From Dehalococcoidia bacterium (lineage in GTDB: Bacteria > Chloroflexota > Dehalococcoidia > Dehalococcoidales > Fen-1064): a stretch of 64,000 nt of DNA. Of the stretch, positions 45,523 through 54,300 are shown piece by piece (the first letter of the stretch is position 1; every line of letters begins with the position of its first letter). Under the pieces are notes generated by a model. The model saw only the letters and a list, made by a program, of their open reading frames with translations. It was not told the DNA's origin and did no database searches. Both the position numbers and the translations under genes were made by a program. Where the stretch lies: contig DUFD01000002.1 in NCBI GenBank assembly GCA_011171075.1, forward strand, positions 1-64,000, given 5' to 3'.

Positions 45523-46731
45523 ATGGCGAAAACAATCGCTGAGATAAACGATAGAATAAGCAAAGGCCAGGCAGTGGTGGTCACTGCCGAAGAAATAATA
45601 GACATTGTTACAGAAAAGGGCGCGGAGGAGGCAGCCCGTGAGGTGGATGTTGTTACCACCGGTACCTTCGGCCCCATGTGTTCCTCTGGCGCCTTTCTCA
45701 ATGTTGGTCATACCAAGCCACGAATCAAGCTGGGTGGCGGCGAAGTCTACCTGAATGACGTACCGGCATATACCGGCATTGCAGCAGTAGACCTGTTCAT
45801 TGGTGCAACAGCCGTTCCAGATGATGACCCCCGAAACAAAGCATACCCCGGCGACTTTAACTATGGCGGCGGGCACGTCATCGAAGAACTGGTAGCCGGT
45901 AACGATATCAGGCTGACGGCCAGGGCATACGGGACTGATTGCTACCCCCGCAGGAGATTAGAGACCTGGATTAATATTGCCGACATCAATGAGGCGACAC
46001 TGTTTAACATCCGTAACGCTTATCAGAACTACAACGTGGCCGTAAACCTGTCCGACAGGACAATCTATACCTACATGGGTGTTCTCAAGCCGCACCTGGG
46101 CAATGCCAATTACTCCACTTCCGGGCAGCTGTCTCCACTGTTCAACGACCCCCTTTACAAGACACTGGGCATAGGGACGAAGATTCTGCTCGGGGGCGGT
46201 ATCGGCTATATCGCCTGGCATGGCACCCAGCATAATCCTGCTGCTCCCAGGTTAGACAATGACGTGCCACGTCGACCAGCGGGAACGCTGGCGGTCATAG
46301 GCGACCTCAAGCAGATGAAACCAGAGTGGCTCAGGGGAACGAGCATGCTCGGATACGGCACCACCATAACGGTGTGCATCGGTGTTCCGATACCGATACT
46401 TAATGAAGAAATCGTGCGCTACACAGCGGTGAGAGACAGGGATATCGTAGCCGCTATCGTCGACTATTCCGATGTTTATCCTCAGGGAAAACCTGATGTT
46501 CTCGGTGAAATTGACTACGCCAGCCTGAAGTCGGGTCAGATAACCGTTCAGGGCCAGGAGGTGCCTACCGCATCTCTGTCCAGCTACCCGAAAGCAGTAG
46601 AAATAGCCAATCTCCTTAAGAAATGGATAAAGGCCGGAGAGTTCCTGCTTACCGAACCGGTGGCGCCGCTGCCCGGTGTAGAGTCGGGAATCAGGTTCAA
46701 GAATCTGGAGGACCGCCCGATAAACGGCTAG
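45523..46731 (+). CDS. Homocysteine biosynthesis protein (DUF39 family)
   Basis: KTIAEINDRISKGQAVVVTAEEIIDIV...VDVVTTGTFGPMCSSGAFLNVGHTKPRIKLGGGEVYLNDVPAYTGIAAVDLFIGAT. Confidence 0.93.
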   Translation: MAKTIAEINDRISKGQAVVVTAEEIIDIVTEKGAEEAAREVDVVTTGTFGPMCSSGAFLNVGHTKPRIKLGGGEVYLNDVPAYTGIAAVDLFIGATAVPDDDPRNKAYPGDFNYGGGHVIEELVAGNDIRLTARAYGTDCYPRRRLETWINIADINEATLFNIRNAYQNYNVAVNLSDRTIYTYMGVLKPHLGNANYSTSGQLSPLFNDPLYKTLGIGTKILLGGGIGYIAWHGTQHNPAAPRLDNDVPRRPAGTLAVIGDLKQMKPEWLRGTSMLGYGTTITVCIGVPIPILNEEIVRYTAVRDRDIVAAIVDYSDVYPQGKPDVLGEIDYASLKSGQITVQGQEVPTASLSSYPKAVEIANLLKKWIKAGEFLLTEPVAPLPGVESGIRFKNLEDRPING

Positions 46732-46751
46732 ACCGACTGCAAAGAACAAAA

Positions 46752-46797
46752 GGCACCTGCCGGATGGAAGATACAATCGGCAGGTGCCCCCTTTTTT
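46752..46797 (+). terminator. Rho-independent terminator
   Basis: GGCACCTGCCG / CGGCAGGTGCC 11-bp stem then CCCTTTTTT. Confidence 0.92.
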
Positions 46798-46804
46798 AAC
46801 TGAA

Positions 46805-46834
46805 TTGACATTTGCAGATGGCGTTGTGTATAGT
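46805..46834 (+). promoter_or_regulatory. Sigma70-like promoter driving the TPP riboswitch
   Basis: TTGACA - 18 nt - TATAGT. Confidence 0.6.
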
Positions 46835-46851
46835 ATAGAAAATTGAATATT

Positions 46852-46934
46852 GACTGGGGGAGCTGAAAGGCTGAGAGTCCCATGGGGACGACCCTTGGAA
46901 CCTGATCTCGGTAATGCGAGCGTAGGGAAGTAAG
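46852..46934 (+). ncRNA. TPP riboswitch (THI element)
   Basis: CTGGGGGAGC..GGCTGAGAG..ACCCTTGGAACCTGATCTCGGTAATGCGAGCGTAGGGAAGTAA, matches conserved THI-box core. Confidence 0.96.
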
Positions 46935-46935
46935 G

Positions 46936-46975
46936 AACCAGAAGGCCTCGTCACACTTCCCACTTCTGGTTTTTT
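46936..46975 (+). terminator. Riboswitch expression-platform terminator
   Basis: AACCAGAAG / CTTCTGGTT stem followed by TTTTAATT. Confidence 0.85.
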
Positions 46976-47063
46976 AATTGTTGGCCAGGCCATTCGTCTA
47001 TACAGAGTGCGGATTTATATTATGCAGTTATACGAGACAAAATAAGGTTAAGAGAGGTTTAAC

Positions 47064-47837
47064 GTGGATGATGTAATTATTTCGAAAGCAATCACGCAGA
47101 GCTTCACAGATGAGTTTATGAATTATCTGGACGTAGACGTGGCCATCGCTGGTGCTGGCCCTTCCGGCCTAACGGCCGGGTATTACCTGGCCAGGAAAGG
47201 CATTAAGACCGTAATCTACGAAAGGAAACTTAGCATCGGTGGTGGAATGTGGGGAGGCGGCATGATGTTTAACCGTATCGTGGTTCAGGACGAGGCCAGG
47301 CCCATTCTGGATGAGATGGGAGTGGCTACCGTGGAGTATGAGCCAGGCTATTACGTGGCCGATGCCGTGGCGACCGTATCTGCGCTTGGCTACCAGTGTA
47401 TTAAGGCAGGTGCCCGTATCTTCAACTTGGTCAGTGTTGAAGACGTGATGATTCGTGAAGATGACCGCGTGGCAGGACTGGTCCTGAACTGGAGCGCCGT
47501 AGGTATGGCGAATTTACACGTCGACCCGCTTTCAATGAAGTCTAGGTTTGTGATAGACGCTACCGGCCACGATGCTGAGGTATGCCGTATTGTAGCGCGA
47601 AAAATAGGTGCCAGGCTGAATACCTCCACCGGTGAAGTGGTAGGCGAAAAACCGATGTGGGCCGAGCATGGAGAGAGAGACCTGGTGGCCAAGGTCGGAG
47701 AGGTCTATCCTGGCCTGCTGGCGAGCGGCATGGCAGTCAACGCAGTATATGGATATCCTCGTATGGGCCCAATCTTTGGTGGTATGCTCATCTCAGGTAA
47801 ACAGGTAGCGGAACTAACGGCCGAATTGTTAAAATAA
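47064..47837 (+). CDS. thi4: Thiamine thiazole synthase, Thi4 family
   Basis: VAIAGAGPSGLTAGYYLARKGIKTVIYERKLSIGGGMWGGGMMFNRIVVQDEARPILDEMGV...LHVDPLSMKSRFVIDATGHDAEV; preceded by TPP riboswitch. Confidence 0.95.
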   Translation: MDDVIISKAITQSFTDEFMNYLDVDVAIAGAGPSGLTAGYYLARKGIKTVIYERKLSIGGGMWGGGMMFNRIVVQDEARPILDEMGVATVEYEPGYYVADAVATVSALGYQCIKAGARIFNLVSVEDVMIREDDRVAGLVLNWSAVGMANLHVDPLSMKSRFVIDATGHDAEVCRIVARKIGARLNTSTGEVVGEKPMWAEHGERDLVAKVGEVYPGLLASGMAVNAVYGYPRMGPIFGGMLISGKQVAELTAELLK

Positions 47838-47886
47838 ACAACAACTAGATAGATGAGAAGGGCACCTGCCCGTGGAGGAGGTTGTA

Positions 47887-48774
47887 ATGAGTAAGGTGAG
47901 TCTGGTACGTACCAGCGACCGCACCGATGGGGTACGCAGGGTAATCGCCCTTCTCGATGTCAACCCGGTAAAGGAAAAGGCCGTTGTCCTGAAACCCAAC
48001 TTCAATTCGGCCGACCGTACACCGGGCTCGACTCACATCGAGACACTCCGTGCCCTGGTACAGAATCTCAAAGAGATGGGTGCTAAGAGTATCACACTGG
48101 CCGAGCGTAGCGGACCGGGAGACAGCACCCACACCGTTATGGAGAAAAAGGGTATCTTTCAGCTGGCTGATGAGCTTGGCTTCGACATCCTGGACCTCCA
48201 GGCAATGGGGCCGGAAGGCTGGATTCACTTTCACCCCGAGGACAGCCACTGGCGGGATGGATTCCAGTTCCCCAGAATATACACGGAAGCCGAATGCATT
48301 GTGCAAACCTGTTGTTTAAAAACGCACGCCTACGGCGGCCATTTCACCCTGTCACTGAAGAATTCAGTAGGCATGTTACCCGGCGGAAGTCCCTATATGG
48401 CTGAACTACATACCTCACCGCACCAGCGACAGCTGATTGCCGAGATAAATACTGCCTATTCCCCAGACCTCATCGTGCTCGACGGCGTTGAGGCTTTCGT
48501 CGACGGGGGTCCTGCCCAGGGTACCCGGGCCAACGCCAACGTGATGCTTGCCAGCGATGACCGGGTAGCCATTGATGCCGTGGGAGTAGCCATACTGCGT
48601 GAACTGGGTACAACCCCGGAGGTAAGCAGGGGTCGAGTCTTTGAGCAGGACCAGATTGCCCGGGCAGCCGAGCTTGGCCTCGGGGTTACATCAGCGGAGC
48701 AGATTGAGCTTGTTACTGACGACCCTGCCAGCCACGACTACGCGGAGAAGATAAAGAGCATCCTAGTAGTCTAG
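47887..48774 (+). CDS. DUF362 domain-containing protein
   Basis: ORF 47872-48774; VVLKPNFNSADRTPGSTHIETLRALVQNLKEMGAKSITLAERSGPGDSTHTVMEKKG; RBS GGAGGAGG before ATG at 47887. Confidence 0.88.
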   Translation: MSKVSLVRTSDRTDGVRRVIALLDVNPVKEKAVVLKPNFNSADRTPGSTHIETLRALVQNLKEMGAKSITLAERSGPGDSTHTVMEKKGIFQLADELGFDILDLQAMGPEGWIHFHPEDSHWRDGFQFPRIYTEAECIVQTCCLKTHAYGGHFTLSLKNSVGMLPGGSPYMAELHTSPHQRQLIAEINTAYSPDLIVLDGVEAFVDGGPAQGTRANANVMLASDDRVAIDAVGVAILRELGTTPEVSRGRVFEQDQIARAAELGLGVTSAEQIELVTDDPASHDYAEKIKSILVV

Positions 48775-48791
48775 CACCGGTCATTCAATCT

Positions 48792-49415
48792 TCAGACCTG
48801 GGGTCGCTTTAGCTCTTTGATTTGATATCTTTCCTCTGCCAGGCAGCGTACGTCTTCGAAAACGGATACAGCTTCTCCGGGAGACGGTGGTGGTGCCATT
48901 TTCAGGAAGACGGCTTTCTGCTCGGGGAAGACCAGCGTCGGGGTACCGAAAACGCCGAGAGTCTCAACAGCAAAGGTATGGTCTTTGGCCAGCCTGTCCA
49001 GCAGGTGACGGTCATTGAGGTCTTTCCGAAATTTGTCCGTATCCAGACCGACACCTTCAGCCACTCTGCACAGCGTTGTTATATCTGAGATGTCCTGTTT
49101 CTCTTCGTGTCTTGCTCTGAGCAGAGCGAAATGGAAGGCATTAAAAGCTGATTCTCCCTGGCGACGTGCCGCTTCCGCGGCATGAAAGGCATTCCGGCCG
49201 CGACTGGGATAGTCGTCCGCTTGTTCCCATAGCTTCCAGTCGGGTCCTTCTTTACTATTGACCTGCTCCAGGCTGAAATACTTCCAGTTAATGGTTAACC
49301 GAGGGCCAAGCTCGGCTTGAACGCTTTGCAGCCAGACCGCTGCACTGTAAACATAGGGTCAGAGGTAGTCGAAATATACGTCCAGAGGTATATTGTCAGG
49401 TGTTTTGCTGCGCAT
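48792..49415 (-). CDS. Probable selenoprotein: DsbA/HCCA-isomerase-like thioredoxin-fold protein with in-frame TGA (Sec) at codon 19
   Basis: Reading through TGA at 49359-49361 gives MRSKTPDNIPLDVYFDYL-U-PYVYSAAVWLQSVQAELGPRLTINWKYFSLEQVNSKEGPDWKLWEQADDYPSRGRNAFHAAEAARRQGESAFNAFHFALLRARHEEKQDISDITTLCRVAEGVGLDTDKF...GVFGTPTLVFPEQKAVFLKMAPPPSPGEAV; the only in-frame stop; cis-Pro motif GTPT; hairpin downstream of TGA. ORF track lists only the internal M fragment 48792-49064. Confidence 0.8.
49327..49344 (-). promoter_or_regulatory. Candidate bacterial SECIS hairpin
   Basis: mRNA UGCAGC-GGUCUG-GCUGCA: 6-bp perfect stem with GGU-containing apical loop; loop starts 20 nt after the UGA. Confidence 0.65.
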
Positions 49416-49640
49416 CTCCAAATACTTTCCCTTGATATATAGTCTTTCCTATAACTAATTATTATTCTAACTGTAAGTGCTGGCAACTAACAAGCCAGCA
49501 GGACATCGGGTAGTATATTATTTTGATAATCGTATTTAGGCCGCTAATTGTTCTATAAACTCAATGGTGATAAGATAGCGGATAAATGAGTTTGATTACT
49601 TATCATCTTGAACGTTAGCAATTCGGAGAACTAAGAGAAT

Positions 49641-50024
49641 ATGAAAAGGAAAGTGATGATTATCCCGGGAATTGTAAAACCAGACCTGCCTTTCAATCAT
49701 GTTATACAGGCAGGCAGGTTCTTATTTCTAACAAGTCAATTATCCTCCGACCTGAAAACCGGAGAAATTGTTAGTGGCACTATCGCTGAGCAAACACGGC
49801 AAGCTTTAGACAACATAAAGCTCCTACTGGAGGGTTGCGGTGCTACTATGGATGATATTGTCAAGGCCGTGATATACATGAGGGATTTAAAAGATTTTGA
49901 TAAGGTGAATGAAGTATATTGTAAATACTTCACTAAAGGCAATGAACCTGCTAGAGTGGCTATGCAAGCGATATCCCCACTTGAGAGCATTGATATTGAA
50001 ATTGAGGTTGTAGCGTATAAATAA
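49641..50024 (+). CDS. ridA: RidA/YjgF family protein
   Basis: QAGRFLFLTSQLSSDLKTGEIVSGTIAEQTRQALDNIKLLLEGCGATMDDIVKAVIYM...PARVAMQAISPLESIDIEIEVVA. Confidence 0.92.
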   Translation: MKRKVMIIPGIVKPDLPFNHVIQAGRFLFLTSQLSSDLKTGEIVSGTIAEQTRQALDNIKLLLEGCGATMDDIVKAVIYMRDLKDFDKVNEVYCKYFTKGNEPARVAMQAISPLESIDIEIEVVAYK

Positions 50025-50040
50025 CTCGGGAGGGACAGAG

Positions 50041-50973
50041 ATGGAATATCGCAGACTGGGTAATTCAGGACTAAAAGTTTCGGCGGTTGGCCTAGGGGGT
50101 AACAACTTCGGCTGGTGGGCTGACGAGCAGACGTCCATCCCTGTAATTCATCATGCAATAGACCGTGGGATTAATTTCCTTGACACTGCCGATGTTTATG
50201 CCCGGGGACAATCCGAAGAGTTTATCGGGAAGGCAATAAAAGGCAGACGTACCAATCTTATTATTGCCACCAAATTTGCCAATCAAATGGGTGACGACCC
50301 TAACGAAAGAGGTGGTTCGCGTCGCCATATCATGCAGGCAGTAGATGCCAGTCTTAAACGCCTCCAGACAGACTATATAGACCTATACCAGATGCATGTC
50401 CCCGACCCGACGACACCGATGGGCGAAACGCTGCGTGCCCTTGATGACCTTATTAGAGCGGGCAAGGTGCGATACATCGGCTGTTCTAATTTTGCCGCAT
50501 GGCAGATGTGCGAGGCAATATGGATATCCAGAACCAACACCTTCAGCACATTTATCTCGACGCAGCCCATGTACAACCTGTTATCGCGAGGGATTGAACG
50601 TGAACTTGTCCCGTGCTGCCAGCATTATGGTATTGGCATCATCCCGTACAGTCCCCTAGCCAGCGGCTTCCTGACCGGTAAATATCGTCAGGGTGAGGCG
50701 CCGCCTGAAGGTGCCCGCCTTTCAGGGTCAGACCCCAGGTTCCAACGTGTTTTCAATGAGGCCAACTGGGACAAATTAAGCAAGCTTGAATCCTGGGCTA
50801 AAGAACACGACCATTCCGTCGGGGAGTTGGCGATTGCCTGGCTGCTGGCAAAACCGATGGTGGCCACCATCATTGCCGGGGCACGAAAAACCGAACAGGT
50901 GGATGCTAATGTTGCTGCCGGTGACTGGCAACTTACCCCTGAAGAACTGGCCGAGGTAGAAGAGCTGCTATGA
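50041..50973 (+). CDS. Aldo/keto reductase
   Basis: MEYRRLGNSGLKVSAVGLGGNNFG...INFLDTADVYARGQSEEFIGKAI. Confidence 0.96.
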   Translation: MEYRRLGNSGLKVSAVGLGGNNFGWWADEQTSIPVIHHAIDRGINFLDTADVYARGQSEEFIGKAIKGRRTNLIIATKFANQMGDDPNERGGSRRHIMQAVDASLKRLQTDYIDLYQMHVPDPTTPMGETLRALDDLIRAGKVRYIGCSNFAAWQMCEAIWISRTNTFSTFISTQPMYNLLSRGIERELVPCCQHYGIGIIPYSPLASGFLTGKYRQGEAPPEGARLSGSDPRFQRVFNEANWDKLSKLESWAKEHDHSVGELAIAWLLAKPMVATIIAGARKTEQVDANVAAGDWQLTPEELAEVEELL

Positions 50974-51010
50974 AAATAATCCAGGGCACACTGCCCTAAC
51001 AGGAAGTCCC

Positions 51011-51196
51011 TCAGGTCGGGCCAGCAGTAGAAAATTCCGACCGCGAGGCCATCACGGTACCGAACATGGAACAAAGCCGGCGTGGGTGCTTATCATTACA
51101 TTCGGGACACTTTACGTCGTCGTCTCTATCTGAAATACTACGACGCAATTCAAATCTCTCTCCACACTTAGCGCATTCATATTCGTAAATTGGCAT
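51011..51196 (-). CDS. FmdB-family zinc ribbon protein
   Basis: MPIYEYECAKCGERFELRRSISDRDDDVKCPEC. Confidence 0.93.
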   Translation of the reverse strand: MPIYEYECAKCGERFELRRSISDRDDDVKCPECNDKHPRRLCSMFGTVMASRSEFSTAGPT

Positions 51197-51352
51197 TACT
51201 CATTACCCTCACATATGTATATTATATTACTGGCATAGACATTGTAAAGACATCTTCATGGTGGCTAATTGGATACAGGAATAAGAAGACCGTCACCACA
51301 GATTGCGATAACGGTCTTGGGGTTGAGACATGAACCCACTGTGGCTATTTAT

Positions 51353-54300
51353 TCAATTATGCAGCCCGTCTTCTTGCATCTGTGTGGCCAGTATCCCGTT
51401 CACTTCTTTCCGCAATTGACCAGCACTGAACGGCTTTACTATGTAATGGGCCTTAGTTCTTGAGAGGAAACTCCTCGTATCACCACCCATGATGTCACCG
51501 GTGATGAAGACAACTTTCTTTGCTAGAGCCGGTGTCCTCTTCTGCATGTGCTTGTAGAGTTCTATTCCGCTTGTACCGGGCAACTTTATGTCGAGTAAAA
51601 TGAGGTCATACCCGCCATTCCGAAGTTTGAGTAGTACATCTTTGGCATCCTGTACTCCATCCACGTTATAGCCCTGTTCTTCTAATGTCCGACACAGAAA
51701 CTTCAGTACGGCAGGCTCATCATCGACAACAAGGATATTTGCAGAGGTCACCGCAACTGTTTCCTCGGTAATCGGCTTTGGCATTTCCAACTGCTGCCCA
51801 CCTTCTATAATCGGTAATTCAACAATAAAAGTAGCTCCCACACCCGGTTCATTTCTGGCAGTTATTCTCCCTTTATGGTCTGTAATTATCCCATGGCAGA
51901 CACTCAGGCCTAATCCAGTCCCTTCATCTTTTTTCCTGGTGGTGAAAAAGGGTTCAAATATCTTCTCCAGGTTCTCCTCGGGTATCCCACGGCCGTTATC
52001 GGTAACGTATATTCGGATGCAACTATCATCCACCTCGGTTTTAATAGTGAGCTTTCCGCTAGATTTTAGCTGTTTCAATTCTATCTCAGCATTGAGTATC
52101 AGGTTCAGGAACACCTGCTGCAACTGATTGCTATCAGCCATGGTCAGTGGCAGGTTTGTGTCTAATAATGTATTGATTTGGATATTGTTCGTTTCCAGTT
52201 CGTATAATCTCAGACCAATCGCTGTCTGCACAACGTCGTTAATATTAATATACTCCATCTCCGGTTCGCGCCGGCGAGCAAAAGCAAGGAGCTTGCTGAC
52301 GATGCTGGCAACACGCTCCGCTTCGGAGTGAATCACATTTACGTCTTCCCTGACATCGTCGGGTATATCCCTCTCAAGTAGGAGGTCGGCAAAGCCAATT
52401 ATGCTAGCGACCGGGTTGTTAATCTCGTGGGCCACGCCGGACGCCATCTGACCTATGGAAGCCAGACGACTTGCCAGCTGTGCTCTCTGTTCCAGCTCGG
52501 TCCGCTCTTTCTCTATCTGCTTACGCCTTGATATATCCCTTATAACTGCGACAAAGCCAACTGCATCTCCGGACGTGTCCCTCATTACGGCAACGTTCAT
52601 ATTACCTGGGAATTCACCCCCATCCTTTTTCAGGAATTGGTATTCCAGGCTCCCGAGGGTGCCACCTTCGAAAGTTTTTTGCATATTCTCTCGGGCCCTC
52701 TCGCGGTCATCCCCGACGATGAGTTGGTAAATATCCAGCCCAATCAGCTCTTCGACACACTCAAAGCCATGCATACGGACTACTGCCATATTAGCGTCAA
52801 CAATGCGCCCCTCCGTGTCGGTGACAAGTATTCCCTGTCTTACGGAGTCGAACGTGAGGCGTAGTTTCTCTTCAGAACGCATCACCTCCTCATACATTCG
52901 TATCTTTTCAGTGGTAATACCTATCTGGTCACCGATGTGCGTAAGCATGTCGACATGTTCATTCGTGAAACAATTTTCCTGGCAGCTTACTAGTGCCATC
53001 ACCCCTAGAATATTGTCACCTGCCCTGATGGGAACACCGGCATAGGAACGTATCTTGCCCCGGATGGTGGCTCTGCGAATGCCTCTGGAATCATCCCCGA
53101 TATTTGATACTATTAGCGGCTCTGCCGACTCTGCCACATCGAATGTCAATCCTTCTTCTACCTTGAGTGCGGCAATATCTTCAAGTGTTTTCTGTGATAT
53201 ACCCTGGTATACTTTCGGTGAGAGGCTCTTACTTGCACTGTCGTACAGACATATCATCCCGCCCTCAACAGCCAGCAGGTCCATTGTCCTTTTCAGTACT
53301 GTATCCAGTACCACTTCCAGGTCCAGAGACTGGCTTAGCGTGGAGGATATGACATTCAGCGCTGACATCTCTTCACTGTGCTGCCTGGCCACTTCCTCCA
53401 TTCGCTTGCGTTCTGTGACGTCTCTAATGGAGGCCACACCAGCCGGTCTGCCCTGGTATTCCGTAAGGACACCTATGGCACTTACCCATATCTCCTCACC
53501 TGATTTTTTCCTGCACCGGAACTCGTTGAGCCTCCTCAGGTCCTTCTCAAACATGTCCTCCGTCATTAGCTGGAAGACCCTGTCTCTTTCTTCAGGCATT
53601 ACGTAATCGAACAGGTTGAGATGATATAGTTCTTCCGCGGACTTAAACCCAAACATGTCAGCGGCAGCCTGGTTTGCCAGCAGCATCTTCATGTCTTCAC
53701 CAACGACTACCGTACCATCGACCTTGCTTTCGAATAATGCCCGGTACCTCTCTTCGGATTCCCGAAGCATGTTCTCTGCCTGTTTGCGCTCTGTAATATC
53801 TTCCAGAACCCCATCGAAATATGCTATCTCGCCATTTTCATTGAGTATTGTGAATTTAGTGTCAGATACGACTATTTCAGTCCCATCTTTTCTTCGCAGG
53901 TTCAGCTCTCTAGTCACTTTCCCAGTGCCCCTGGCGGCTGCCTTCATCACAGAAGCTCTCTCCTCCGGGTACACGTACAAGTCAGTGACATTCATCTTTA
54001 ATAGCTCATCACGAGAATAACCGGTGACCTCTTCCATGCCCGGATTTACCTCAAGAAAGTGGCCTTCCGGACCCGGTGTGCTCCGGAATATGCCCAGTCT
54101 GATGTTGTCGACCAGGCTGCTATACCGCTCTTCTGAGTCAAGCAGCGCCTCTTCTGCCTGTTTGCGTTCCGTGATATCTTCGCCGGAGCTGAGGTGACCG
54201 ATGATTTTTCCGTCCGCATTCTTTATAAGGACATTGTTCCACGCAATAATCCTCTCATCACCGCTCCTGGTCAGGACGGGATTTTCATAGTATTCGGTTG

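Noticed and set aside
48792-49415. Interpretation of the DsbA-like gene as a nonsense pseudogene
   Set aside because: Only one stop in 207 codons, it is TGA, it coincides with the catalytic position, and it is followed by a SECIS-like hairpin. A pseudogene cannot be fully excluded without the Sec machinery evidence.
49295-49486. Minus-strand ORF of 63 aa overlapping the N-terminus of the DsbA-like gene
   Set aside because: Different frame (STTSDPMFTVQRSGCKAF); no family features, and the overlapping frame has clear thioredoxin-fold homology on both sides of the TGA.
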